From: Devosia sp.
Lineage (GTDB): Bacteria; Pseudomonadota; Alphaproteobacteria; Rhizobiales; Devosiaceae
DNA length: 64,000 nucleotides
Assembly: GCF_017307495.1 (NCBI RefSeq)
Contig: NZ_JAFKHE010000018.1
Location: 1 to 64,000, forward strand
Reading direction: 5' to 3'
Made by a program: the position numbers and the translations under genes. This document shows, piece after piece, positions 26,965 through 36,000 of the stretch. The notes under the pieces were generated by a model, which saw only the letters and a program-made list of their open reading frames with translations, made no database searches and had not been told where the DNA came from. Positions within the stretch are counted from its first letter, which is position 1. Every line of letters begins with the position of its first letter.

Positions 26965-27840
26965 CTACTTGATGCCGGTCGCGGCGAACCCCTGGATGAA
27001 CTGCTTCTGGGCGAAGAAGAACGCCACGATGATCGGGGCGATCGAGATGATCACCGCCGCCATCATCAGCGCCCATTGCGCGCGATAGAGCCGCTGGAAC
27101 AGCGCCAGGCCCACGGGCAGCGTGGTCTTTTCGAGGTCCGACGGCAGGTAGATCAGGGCGCTGAACAGGTCGTTCCACGAGTTCATGAAGGCGAAGATGG
27201 CGAGTGCGGCGAGCGCCGGCTTCGCCAGCGGCAGGTAGATCGACCAGTAGATGCGGAACAGGCTCGCGCCATCGAGCCGGGCCGCTTCGAGCAGTTCTAT
27301 CGGGATGGTGCGGAAGTACTGGCGCAGGAGGAACACCCCGAAGGCGCCACCGAGGAAGCTGGGCAGATAGAGCGGCACGTCGGTGCCATAGAGGCCGAAG
27401 GTCCTGAAGATGATGAACTGCGGGATGACCGTCATCTGGTAGGGCACCATCAGCGTCGCGAGCAGCAGCACGAACAGCAGGTCTCGCCCCCTGAAGCGCA
27501 CGATCGCAAAGACAAAGGCGCCCATCGAGCAGGTGACCACCTGGCCGATGGTGGAGAGCGTCGCGATGCGGAACGAGTTCCAGACCAGGTGCTGGAACTC
27601 CATCAGCTCCCAGGCCCGGCCGAAATTCTCGAAGGTGACCTGGCGCGGGATCAGGTCGCGGGTGAACTGGTCGGCGGCCGGCTTCAGCGCCGTCGACACC
27701 ATCCAGACGAACGGCGCGACCATCAGCACGCCGCCCACGATCAGCACGAGGTAAAACCAGATGTTCTCGCGCAGGTGCCGGGCGAGGAACGCGGTGGTCG
27801 GCAGTTCGGTGGCCGGGGCGGAAGCGGTGACGACGCTCAT
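26965..27840 (-). CDS. ABC sugar permease, MalG type (CUT1)
   Basis: 291-aa inner-membrane permease with six helices. The first is NIWFYLVLIVGGVLMVAPFVWMV, broken by TM boundaries. The EAA motif reads IPIELLEAARLDGASLFRIYW and the C-terminus FIQGFAATGIK is typical of the family. The start overlaps the stop of the MalF-type gene. It works with that permease and the binding protein upstream; no ATPase gene is present in the operon. Confidence 0.93.
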   Translation of the reverse strand: MSVVTASAPATELPTTAFLARHLRENIWFYLVLIVGGVLMVAPFVWMVSTALKPAADQFTRDLIPRQVTFENFGRAWELMEFQHLVWNSFRIATLSTIGQVVTCSMGAFVFAIVRFRGRDLLFVLLLATLMVPYQMTVIPQFIIFRTFGLYGTDVPLYLPSFLGGAFGVFLLRQYFRTIPIELLEAARLDGASLFRIYWSIYLPLAKPALAALAIFAFMNSWNDLFSALIYLPSDLEKTTLPVGLALFQRLYRAQWALMMAAVIISIAPIIVAFFFAQKQFIQGFAATGIK

Positions 27841-28721
27841 CCGTGTTGTCCCCAGCGCTTGTTGAGCCGCGAATAGACCAGCGTCAGGCCGAGCACGATC
27901 ACCGCCAGCACCACGGACTGGGCCGAGGCATTGCCCATGCGGAAGTAGTTGAAGCCCTCGCGGTAGATGTTGAACACCAGCATAGGCAGGCTGGAGCCGC
28001 CATTGCCGGTCTGGGTCAGGATGTAGACGTAGTCGAAGGCCTGGAAGGCGTGGATGGTGCTCAGCACGGCCTGGAAGAAGATCGAGGGCAGCAGCATCGG
28101 CACGGTGACGGCGAGGAACTGCTGGAAGCGCGATGCGCCATCGATGGTCGCGGCTTCGTAGACGTCGCGCGGGATCGCCTGCAGCCCGCCGAGGAAGATG
28201 ATCATCCCCTCGCCGATGGCGCCCCAGACATTGACGATCACCACCGAGTAGAGCGCCATGTCGGAGCCGAGCCAGTGCACCGGCTCGCCCCCGAAGGTGG
28301 TGACGATGGCGTTCAGCACGCCCTTGTCCCTGGAATAGATCCAGGTCCAGACAAGGCCGACGGCTGTCGGCGAGGTGACGACGGGGATGAAGTAGATCAG
28401 CCGGAACAGCCCAACGGCGCGGATGCGCTGGTTGAGCAGGACCGCCACCACCAGCGAGATCGAGAGCGTGGCGGGCACGTACATGGCGGAAAACAGCGCG
28501 GTGTTGCCGAGCGCCTTGAGGAAGCTGCGGTTCTCGGGCAGCGCCAGGTAGTTGTCGAAGCCGACCCAGCGGGCCGGGCTCAACAGGTCCCACTGGAACA
28601 GGCTGATGCCGATGGTCGCGGCGATCGAGCCGAACGCGCCGAGCGCCAGGCCGAGCAAGGTCGGCAGCAGCAGCACGATGACCCAGAAGCGCTCCGCCCC
28701 ACGTACTCCGACCCCAGACAT
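27837..28721 (-). CDS. ABC sugar permease, MalF type (CUT1)
   Basis: 294 aa from the ATG at 28721; a TTG at 28754 would add eleven weakly conserved residues. Six helices, the family fragments FIPVVTSPTAVGLVWTW and LQAIPRDVYEAATIDGASRFQQF (EAA loop). It is the partner of the MalG-type permease. Confidence 0.93.
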   Translation of the reverse strand: MSGVGVRGAERFWVIVLLLPTLLGLALGAFGSIAATIGISLFQWDLLSPARWVGFDNYLALPENRSFLKALGNTALFSAMYVPATLSISLVVAVLLNQRIRAVGLFRLIYFIPVVTSPTAVGLVWTWIYSRDKGVLNAIVTTFGGEPVHWLGSDMALYSVVIVNVWGAIGEGMIIFLGGLQAIPRDVYEAATIDGASRFQQFLAVTVPMLLPSIFFQAVLSTIHAFQAFDYVYILTQTGNGGSSLPMLVFNIYREGFNYFRMGNASAQSVVLAVIVLGLTLVYSRLNKRWGQHG

Positions 28722-28766
28722 CTCGCTGCTGCCCCCTCGCCCGCTATGGCCCAAGCCTGAGACCAG

Positions 28767-28793
28767 CCCGGGCGGCCGGCAAGGTCGCCCGGG
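28767..28793 (-). promoter_or_regulatory. intercistronic hairpin between binding-protein and permease genes
   Basis: CCCGGGCG and CGCCCGGG pair perfectly over an 11-base loop in the 84-base gap after the binding-protein stop. There is no T-run. Such hairpins commonly protect binding-protein mRNA so that this subunit is made in excess. Confidence 0.55.
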
Positions 28794-28805
28794 GTCCCCA
28801 GGAGG

Positions 28806-30074
28806 TTACTGGTTGCCGGCCAGCGCCGCGTCGGCGTTCGGCACGATCTCGGCCAGCGCGTCTTCGATGGTCATTTCGCCGTTCCAGACCAGCGCCAGTG
28901 TGTCGCCGACGGCCGCCGACCATTCCTCGTAGCCGCGGAAGCTCGGCTTGGTGTGGGCGTAGGCCAGAGCATCGAGGAACACCTTGTGGTTGCCGCGCGC
29001 CTTCTGCTCGAGGAAGACGGGGCTGTTGGCGACCTTGTCGATCACCGGAATGGCGAAGCCGAGCTCGGTGAGTTTCGATTGCCCCTTCTCGCTGATGACA
29101 AACTGCACGAACTTCCACGCCGCATCCGGATTGGGGGTCGAGGCGCTGACGACAATGCCGGCGCTGTTGACCAGCGTGGCGCGGCCGGCCGGACCCTTGG
29201 GGAACGGAGCGACGTCCCAGTCGAAGGCCAGATCGGAATAGGCCGGGACCACCCAGTGCCCCGAGAAGGTCATCGCCGCCACGCCCGCGAGGAAGCCATC
29301 GCTGCCGTAGCTCTCGAGGTCTTCCTGGCTCATCACCGAGCCGTCGTTGAGGCGGAAGTCGGCGAGGAACTTCCAGGCCTCGGCAGCGGCGGCATCGCCG
29401 AGCGTGGTCTTCTTGTGGTCCTCGCTGATCGGGGCGCCGCCGTAGCTGTAGAGCACCGGGCCCCACATCGGCTCCATGTCCCACAACTCCGTGCCGAGCC
29501 CCCACTGGTCGGTCTGGCCGTCGCCGTCCTTGTCGATGGTCAGCTTCTTGGCCGCGGCGCGCAGGTCGTCGAGTGTCCAGCTGTCGTCGGGGTATGCGAC
29601 CCCGGCGGCATCGAACATCGCCTTGTTGTAGAACAGCACGATGGTCTGGAAGTCCCGCGGCAGGCCGAAGGTGCCGGCGCTCAGCTGATAGGCCGAGAGC
29701 GGGCCGGGATAGACGCCATCGAGCGTCTCGGGGGCGGCGGCGAGGTAGGGCGACAGATCGAGCAGGCTGCCGCGCGACTGCCAGTCCGGATAGAGCGGCG
29801 CATCCATGGCGAACACATCGGGCGGGTTGCCGCCGACGGTGGTGACCCGCAGCTTGTCCCAGTAGCTGTCCCAGTCGGAAACCTCGACCTTCACCTTGAT
29901 GTCGGGGTTGGCGGCCTCGAACTCGCCGACAATCGCCTCCCACACGGCAATTTCCGGCGGGTCGCCCCACATCATGTAGGTCAGGTTCGTCTGTGCAATG
30001 CCCGCCGTGGCCGACAGTGCGAGCGCGCTGAAAGCGGCGGCCGAAAACAGTGCCTTCAAGGTCCTACCCTCCAT
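28806..30074 (-). CDS. ABC sugar-binding protein (CUT1 family 1)
   Basis: 422-aa periplasmic binding protein: signal peptide (ALFSAAAFSALALSATAGIAQ region, cleavage near AGIAQ), then LTYMMWGDPPE, FEAANPDIKVKVE and GLPRDFQT typical of family 1 binding proteins. Two starts are possible: ATG at 30074, or TTG at 30059, which has GGAGG eight bases upstream and places the signal peptide right at the start; the TTG may be the real one. It is the first gene of the alpha-galactoside operon. Confidence 0.92.
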   Translation of the reverse strand: MEGRTLKALFSAAAFSALALSATAGIAQTNLTYMMWGDPPEIAVWEAIVGEFEAANPDIKVKVEVSDWDSYWDKLRVTTVGGNPPDVFAMDAPLYPDWQSRGSLLDLSPYLAAAPETLDGVYPGPLSAYQLSAGTFGLPRDFQTIVLFYNKAMFDAAGVAYPDDSWTLDDLRAAAKKLTIDKDGDGQTDQWGLGTELWDMEPMWGPVLYSYGGAPISEDHKKTTLGDAAAAEAWKFLADFRLNDGSVMSQEDLESYGSDGFLAGVAAMTFSGHWVVPAYSDLAFDWDVAPFPKGPAGRATLVNSAGIVVSASTPNPDAAWKFVQFVISEKGQSKLTELGFAIPVIDKVANSPVFLEQKARGNHKVFLDALAYAHTKPSFRGYEEWSAAVGDTLALVWNGEMTIEDALAEIVPNADAALAGNQ

Positions 30075-30090
30075 TGGTCCCCAGAGTGCC

Positions 30091-30104
30091 GGAAAGCGCT
30101 TTCC
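30091..30104. promoter_or_regulatory. LacI-family-type operator palindrome
   Basis: GGAAAGCGCTTTCC is a perfect 14-base palindrome with a central CG, the pattern bound by LacI/GalR-family repressors of sugar operons. It lies 17 bases upstream of the binding-protein ATG, where a bound repressor would block transcription. The adjacent regulator gene is of the AraC family, so the LacI-type protein would have to be encoded elsewhere. Confidence 0.55.
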
Positions 30105-30234
30105 CTCTCCGCTGTCCGGCCGTAGTGGCACTGTCCGGCAAAGCGCGCGCGTAATCTTCCGAAATTCTGGTGTTATTCTTCCGGAAAAGTAGCGATTGTG
30201 ACAGTTGTCGTTGCCGGGCGCAGGAGGGGATGCC

Positions 30235-31158
30235 ATGCCGAACGCACTGCGTACCACGCCCGCCGACGTGCCGATGTCCGACAACAACGAAGAAATCCTG
30301 CGGCACCAGTTCTGCGTCGAGACGCATCTCGCCGACGCCATGCCCGAGAGCCATTGGCACGACCATGTCGAGCTCAACTACCTGTGGTCGGGCCAGCTCA
30401 CCTACCTGATCAACGGCAGGCGGCTGGTGCTCAATGCCGGTGAACTGGCGATCTTCTGGGCGGCCACGCCGCACCAGGTGGTGGCGGTCGAGGAACGGCA
30501 GCGGCTCAGTTGCGCCTACATGCCGCTGTCATTCTTCCTCAGCCTGCCGCTCCAGCCGGGGTTCCGCCAGGCGATCCTCGATGGCGAGGTGTTCTACAGC
30601 CTCGAGCAGGACGATGGCGACAGGCACATGTTCGCGCGCTGGACCCGCGAGTGGCAGGATGCCGATACGCCGCAGCGGCACATCCTCGAGGAGGAGGTTC
30701 GGCTCCGGGTACGGCGCCTGTCATGGTCGCAATCGATCGCGCGGGCCGGCGGCCGCCCCCCTGCCCCGGCGATGTCGCCCACCGGCCACCGCGCCGTGGC
30801 GATGGCCGAGCGGATGACGCGCTTCATCCACGACCACCTCGATACGCCGGTCAGCGTGCGCGACGTGGTCGCTGCGTCCGGGCTGCATGCCACCAATGCC
30901 GGGGCGGCGTTCCAGAAGGTGCTGGGCATGTCGATCGGCGAGTACATTCGCCGGCACCGGCTGCAGCACGCCATGCGGCTGCTGGTCGATACCGACATGG
31001 AGATCGCCGAGGTGGCGTTCGAATGCGGCTACACCTCGCTGGCCCGGCTGTACGACGCGTTCCAGAAGCGGCTGGGCAAGACGCCGCGGCGCTATCGGCT
31101 GGAGTTCCAGCAGGGCCGCGGCGCGTTGCGACGGGAGCCGGCCCGGGTGGCCGGCTGA
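30235..31158 (+). CDS. AraC family transcriptional regulator (MelR-like)
   Basis: 307 aa. N-terminal cupin-type sensor domain with HWHDHVELNYLWSGQLTYLI, and C-terminal double helix-turn-helix with VRDVVAASGLHATNAGAAFQK and IAEVAFECGYTSLARLYDAFQ followed by GKTPRRYR. The start at 30235 is fixed by AGGAGGGG five bases upstream. Divergent from the CUT1/GH4 operon, it is its probable activator; the MelR resemblance fits an alpha-galactoside inducer. Confidence 0.92.
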   Translation: MPNALRTTPADVPMSDNNEEILRHQFCVETHLADAMPESHWHDHVELNYLWSGQLTYLINGRRLVLNAGELAIFWAATPHQVVAVEERQRLSCAYMPLSFFLSLPLQPGFRQAILDGEVFYSLEQDDGDRHMFARWTREWQDADTPQRHILEEEVRLRVRRLSWSQSIARAGGRPPAPAMSPTGHRAVAMAERMTRFIHDHLDTPVSVRDVVAASGLHATNAGAAFQKVLGMSIGEYIRRHRLQHAMRLLVDTDMEIAEVAFECGYTSLARLYDAFQKRLGKTPRRYRLEFQQGRGALRREPARVAG

Positions 31159-31190
31159 CGTCATTTCGCTACAGGCCAGCCGGCCTGCAC

Positions 31191-31212
31191 TCCCGCCGGT
31201 CTTCCGGCGGGA
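31191..31212. terminator. hairpin between convergent genes
   Basis: TCCCGCCGG TCTT CCGGCGGGA forms a perfect 9-bp stem with a 4-base loop between the AraC-type gene end and the hyuB-type gene end. Without a T-run it is a candidate bidirectional terminator or mRNA stabiliser. Confidence 0.55.
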
Positions 31213-31219
31213 CGGTCAT

Positions 31220-32890
31220 TCACGCGCTGTGCGCACCATCGGCCAGCGGGCCATAGACCTCCCTGGCCCGCTCGACGGTCAGGTAGCCGTTCTTGATGTC
31301 CTGGGCCACCATTTCGGGTGTGCGCAGGGCCGGATCGCCATAGCCGCCGCCGTTGGCGGTAACGATGCGGATCACATCGTTGGTGTTGACCACCACGTTG
31401 GTCGCAAAGGAATAGCGCTCCCTGCGGCCGTCGGTGCGGACCAGCTCGACGTAGTTCAGCGAGCCATCGAGGCCACCGGCCGCACCCCACGGCGGAATGC
31501 GCGAACGGGTGTAGCCGAGCGACAGGAAGTTGTTGTCGCCACGCACCCGGTAGTGCACTTCGATGCCCTTGCCGCCGCGCCACTGCCCCTCGCCGCCGGG
31601 CTCGGAATTAAGCGCCACCTGGTCGACATACATGCCGTAGCGGGCTTCCGCGATTTCGGCCGGGCAGTTGAAGGTCTCGCCGTGGAAGCCGGAGAACTGG
31701 CCGGAATTGCCGTCATGGCCTTCCCAGCCGCCCCAGCCGCCGATCTGCGGCTCGACGATGGTGTAGTGGCGGCCGGTGTCGGGATGCTTGCCACCCATGA
31801 CCGTGCCGCAGATCGAGGCGAAGTTGCCGGCGGGCACGACACCGCCGAAATGGTGCGCCAGCGCCCGGAGCGTCATGTCGAAAAGCCGGATCTCGACTTC
31901 CGAGTAGTAGCCGAGCGCGCCCGGCTCGACGACGTGGAAGATGGTGCCCGGCTCGGTGATCACCTCGAGCGGCCTGAAGCAGCCGCCATTGCCCGGCCCC
32001 TCGGGGTCGGTGAAGTTCTTGAACGCCAACTGCAGGGCAATCTCGGAGCCCTCGCGCGAAGAGTTCTTGGAGCCCGACTGCGCCGGGTTGCCGCGCAGGT
32101 CGACGGTGAACTTCTCGGGCGAAATGATGAGCCGGAGCTTGTGGACCGCGCCGTCGTCCTGCTCCTCGGAATAGTCGTAGGTGCCGGCCGGCAGCTGCTT
32201 GAGCGCCGCAAGCACGCGCTTTTCGCCGAGGTCCATGTAGTCGACGACGGCGGCAAGGTAGGTCTCGGCGCCATACTTCTCGATCAGCTCGAGCACCCGC
32301 CGCTCGCCGATGCGCAGGCCCGCAATGCCGGCCCACAGGTCGCCCTTGAGGAAGTCGGGCAGGCGCGTGTTGACATAGAGGATGTCGAACACCGCCTGGT
32401 TGGCGACGCCCTGATCGAACAGCTTTACGGCCGGGATGCGGACGCCTTCCTGGAAGATCTCGGTGGCGTCCGAGGACATCGAGCCCGGCACGTTGCCGCC
32501 GACGTCGTTCCAGTGCGCGATGTTGGCGACCCAGGCGACCAGCTTGCCCTCGGCAAACACCGGCGCGGCCAGCACCATGTCGTTGAGATGGGTCACGCCG
32601 CCATAGTACGGGTCGTTCGAGGCATAGAGGTCACCCGGCTTGACGGTCTCGAGCGGGAACTTCTTGAGGATGCCCTTGACCGCCTTGTCGAGCACCCCGA
32701 TGAACGCCGGAATGCCTGCGCCGGCAGCGGCGATGTCGCCGACCGGATCGAGGATCGACGAGGAGAGATCGAGCACCTCGTAGATGATGGCCGACATCGA
32801 CGCCTTGCGCTGCGCCACGAACATCTCGTCGGCGATGGCTTCGAGGGCGTTCTGGATGATGTCGAAAGTGACGGGATCGTGCTTGGTCAT
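31220..32890 (-). CDS. hydantoinase B / oxoprolinase beta-type subunit
   Basis: 556-aa HyuB-family subunit of an ATP-dependent cyclic-amide hydrolase (N-methylhydantoinase/5-oxoprolinase/acetone carboxylase superfamily). Characteristic stretches are DLYASNDPYYGGVTHLNDM, GSMSSDATEIFQEG and a C-terminal RGGKGIEVHYRV with ANGGGYGDPALR. It starts three bases after the HyuA stop. It is the last gene of the long leftward operon. The substrate ring is unknown. Confidence 0.92.
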   Translation of the reverse strand: MTKHDPVTFDIIQNALEAIADEMFVAQRKASMSAIIYEVLDLSSSILDPVGDIAAAGAGIPAFIGVLDKAVKGILKKFPLETVKPGDLYASNDPYYGGVTHLNDMVLAAPVFAEGKLVAWVANIAHWNDVGGNVPGSMSSDATEIFQEGVRIPAVKLFDQGVANQAVFDILYVNTRLPDFLKGDLWAGIAGLRIGERRVLELIEKYGAETYLAAVVDYMDLGEKRVLAALKQLPAGTYDYSEEQDDGAVHKLRLIISPEKFTVDLRGNPAQSGSKNSSREGSEIALQLAFKNFTDPEGPGNGGCFRPLEVITEPGTIFHVVEPGALGYYSEVEIRLFDMTLRALAHHFGGVVPAGNFASICGTVMGGKHPDTGRHYTIVEPQIGGWGGWEGHDGNSGQFSGFHGETFNCPAEIAEARYGMYVDQVALNSEPGGEGQWRGGKGIEVHYRVRGDNNFLSLGYTRSRIPPWGAAGGLDGSLNYVELVRTDGRRERYSFATNVVVNTNDVIRIVTANGGGYGDPALRTPEMVAQDIKNGYLTVERAREVYGPLADGAHSA

Positions 32891-32893
32891 CTG

Positions 32894-34963
32894 TCAGCCC
32901 CGGATCGCGATGTGAATGTTGCCGTAGTCGTCGATTGAAACCCGGTTGCCGGGCTGGATGACCACGGTGGTGCCCGGGTCCTCGATCACTGCCGGGCCGG
33001 CAAAGCTCATGCCCGGCTCGAGGCGCGTGCCGTCATAGATGGTCGCCTCGTGGATGCCCTCGGTCGCGTAGTCGACCTCGCGACGGCCCTTGACCGCCTG
33101 CTCGACGGTGGCGCCGGTCCGCGCAAGCTTCAGGATCTCGAGCTTGCCGACTTCCGAGGCGGCCACCAGGTGCAGCCCGATGATCTCGACGCCGGCATCG
33201 AGGCGGTAGGTGTATTCGCGCTCGTAGGCATCGTGGAAGGCGGCGATCAGCTCGGCCATCGAGGCTGCCGTCGGCTCGCCCGCCGGCAGCGGCACCTCGA
33301 CGGCGAACTCCTGGTTCTGGTAGCGGGCGCGGACGAAGCCGGAGATGCTCACCTTCTCGGCCGGCACGTTGCCGCGCACGAAGTCGGCGATGGCCCGCTC
33401 GCGGGTGCGATCCAGCAGCGAGGCCAGGCCCTGGTGGTCGTCGGCATCCATCAATTCAGTGACGAAATAGTCGCGACGCAGGTCGGACATCAGCATGCCC
33501 CAGGCGGAGAACACCGAGGCGCCGCGCGGCACCACGACCTTCTTGACCCCCAGCTCCTTGCCCAGTTCGGCGCCGTGCATCGGACCGCCGCCGCCGAACA
33601 CCACCATGGTGAAGTCGCGGGGATCGTAGCCACGGTTCACCGAGACGAGCTTCAGGGCATTGACCATGTTGGAGTTGGCGATGCGGACGATGCCACGCGC
33701 CACCTCGACATTGCTCATGCCGAGCTTGCCGCCGAGTTCGGCGAGCGCAGCGTTCAGGGCGTCCATGTCGGCGACGACGTTGCCGCCGACGAAGTAGTCC
33801 TTGTTGATGCGCCCGAGGGCCAGGTTGGCGTCGGTGGTGGTGGCATTGGTGCCGCCCCGGCCATAGGCCGCCGGTCCGGGCATGGCGCCGGCCGACTTAG
33901 GGCCGACGTGCAGCTTCTGGAACTCGTCGACCCAGGCGATCGAGCCGCCGCCGTTGCCGATCTCGACCAGGTCGACCACCGGCACCATGATCGGATAGCC
34001 GGCCGACTTGCCGTGCCGCTCGATCCAGTAGTCGGTCTTGATGTTGACGTGGCCGCCGGTGATCAGCGAGCACTTGGCGGTGGTGCCGCCGATGTCGAGG
34101 GCCAGCACATCGGGTTCGCCGATGATGCGGCCGAGCTCGGCGGCGCCCCAGAAGCCGGAGGCCGGGCCGGATTCGACCATGGTGATCGGCGTCTGCTTGA
34201 TCGACTCGACGGTATCGACGCCGCAGTTGGACTGCATGACGTAGAGGCCGCCCTGGTACCCCTTGCCGCGCAGGCCGCTCTCGAGCCGCTCGAGGTAGCG
34301 CTGGGCCGAGGGCTGCACGTAGGCCGAGAGGATCGTCGTCGAGGTGCGCTCGTACTCGCGCCATTCGCGCGTGATCTGGTGCGAGGCCACGGCGGTGACG
34401 TCGGGCCACAGCCGGCGCAGTTCGGCCAGCGTTGCTTCTTCGTGCGCCGGATTGGCATAGGCGTGGATGAAGCAGATGGCGACCGCCGTCACCCCCTCGG
34501 CGCGGAAGTCGGCAACGATCTGGCCAAGGCCGCCGAGATCGAGCGGCACCTGCTCGACGCCGTGGAAATCGACGCGGCCGGGCAGCTCGCGGCGCAGGTA
34601 GCGCTCAACGAAGGGTTCGGGCTTCTGGTACTTGAGGTTGAAGAAGTCGGGGCGGTTGCCGCGCCCGATCTCCAGCACGTCGCGAAAGCCCCTGGTGGTG
34701 ATCAGGCCGACCTTGGCGCCCTTACGCTCGGTCAGCGAGTTGATGACCACGGTGGTGCCGTGGGCGAGGAAATCGAGGCTCTCGACGTCGACGCCCGCCT
34801 TGTCCAGGACCGCCAGCACGCCCTTTTCGAAATCGGGCGGCGTGGTGTCCGACTTGTCGGTGCGCACGGTCTGCGCCCCGGTGCGGGTGTCGGTTTCGAA
34901 GTAGACCAGGTCGGTGAACGTGCCGCCCACATCCGTGGCCACGCGCGTAATCTTGTCGGGCAT
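32894..34963 (-). CDS. hydantoinase A / oxoprolinase alpha-type subunit
   Basis: 689-aa HyuA-family ATPase subunit. N-terminal phosphate-binding loop DVGGTFTDLV, second ASKHA motif LALDIGGTTAKCS, HGTTVVINSLTERKGA, and FGGGGPMHG near the middle. Together with HyuB it should open a lactam, hydantoin or related ring with ATP. It lies 65 bases downstream of the RbsC-type permease gene in the same operon. Confidence 0.93.
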   Translation of the reverse strand: MPDKITRVATDVGGTFTDLVYFETDTRTGAQTVRTDKSDTTPPDFEKGVLAVLDKAGVDVESLDFLAHGTTVVINSLTERKGAKVGLITTRGFRDVLEIGRGNRPDFFNLKYQKPEPFVERYLRRELPGRVDFHGVEQVPLDLGGLGQIVADFRAEGVTAVAICFIHAYANPAHEEATLAELRRLWPDVTAVASHQITREWREYERTSTTILSAYVQPSAQRYLERLESGLRGKGYQGGLYVMQSNCGVDTVESIKQTPITMVESGPASGFWGAAELGRIIGEPDVLALDIGGTTAKCSLITGGHVNIKTDYWIERHGKSAGYPIMVPVVDLVEIGNGGGSIAWVDEFQKLHVGPKSAGAMPGPAAYGRGGTNATTTDANLALGRINKDYFVGGNVVADMDALNAALAELGGKLGMSNVEVARGIVRIANSNMVNALKLVSVNRGYDPRDFTMVVFGGGGPMHGAELGKELGVKKVVVPRGASVFSAWGMLMSDLRRDYFVTELMDADDHQGLASLLDRTRERAIADFVRGNVPAEKVSISGFVRARYQNQEFAVEVPLPAGEPTAASMAELIAAFHDAYEREYTYRLDAGVEIIGLHLVAASEVGKLEILKLARTGATVEQAVKGRREVDYATEGIHEATIYDGTRLEPGMSFAGPAVIEDPGTTVVIQPGNRVSIDDYGNIHIAIRG

Positions 34964-35028
34964 ATGCGTCTCTCGTTTGGGCGCCGCAGCAACGCGCTAC
35001 GGTCGCCTGGATAGCGTGTGGGTCGGGA

Positions 35029-36000
35029 TCAGCGGCGGTTGCCGGTCGCGGCTAGGGCGACGGCGAGCACGATGATCACGCCCGTGGTCAGGTCCTTGAA
35101 GAAGGGGTTCACGTTGAGGATGTTGAAGCCGTTGCCGATCAGTGCCATCAGCAGCACGCCCGCCATCGAGCGCCAGATGGCGCCGGCGCCGCCCATGATC
35201 GAGGTGCCGCCCAGGATCACCGCGGCGATGGCGTCGAACTCGTAGCCGGCGCCCGCCTGGGGCTCGCCCATCGACAGGCGCGACACGGTGATGACACCGG
35301 CCAGCCCGGCCGCGCCGCCCGAGAGGGCGAAGGTGATGATCTTCACCAGGTTGGTGCGGATGCCCGAGAGCAGCGCCGCCTCCTCGTTGCCGCCGACCGC
35401 GAAGATGGCGCGGCCCAGCGTGGTGCGGTTGAGGATGACCATCATCAGCAGCATGAAGCCGAACATCACCAGCACGGCGACGTTGACCATCTCGATCTTG
35501 GAGCGGCCAAGCCATGCGAACTCCTCGACGCGGACCGGGATCAGCTTGCCGTCGGTGACGAGGATGGCGAGCCCGCGATAGACGAGGCTGGTCGCCAGCG
35601 TCACGAGGAACGAGTGCACGTTGAAGGCGGTGATGATGATGCCGTTGATGGAGCCGAGCAGCAGCCCGATCATCGGCGCGGCGATGATGGCGACCAGCGG
35701 ATCGACGTTGATCGCCAGCCACGCCGCGCTCACCGAGGCGACGCCGAAGATGGCGCCGGTCGAGAGGTCGAAACCGCCACCGATGATCACCAGGGTCAGC
35801 GCGCAGGCGATGATGAACAGCGGCGTCGACTGGTTGAGGATGTTGAACAGGTTGCGCGCCGACAGGAAGGACGGCGACAGCAGCGTCAGGCCGACCAGCA
35901 TGACCGCGATGATGATCAGCACGCCGTACTGGCGGACAAAGGCGCCGATGTCGAAGCGCCGCGCGGGCGCACCCGGCCGGTTGAGAGCGGTATCGGTCAT
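35029..36000 (-). CDS. ABC permease, RbsC type (CUT2)
   Basis: 323-aa permease of the branched ribose/simple-sugar type, with ALTLVIIGGGFDLSTGAI, INGIIITAFNVHSFLVTLAT and GGTSIMGG, all standard RbsC fragments, and about eight to ten helices. The start overlaps the ATPase stop by four bases. The CUT2 class also imports autoinducer-2, polyols and some non-sugar compounds. Confidence 0.93.
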   Translation of the reverse strand: MTDTALNRPGAPARRFDIGAFVRQYGVLIIIAVMLVGLTLLSPSFLSARNLFNILNQSTPLFIIACALTLVIIGGGFDLSTGAIFGVASVSAAWLAINVDPLVAIIAAPMIGLLLGSINGIIITAFNVHSFLVTLATSLVYRGLAILVTDGKLIPVRVEEFAWLGRSKIEMVNVAVLVMFGFMLLMMVILNRTTLGRAIFAVGGNEEAALLSGIRTNLVKIITFALSGGAAGLAGVITVSRLSMGEPQAGAGYEFDAIAAVILGGTSIMGGAGAIWRSMAGVLLMALIGNGFNILNVNPFFKDLTTGVIIVLAVALAATGNRR

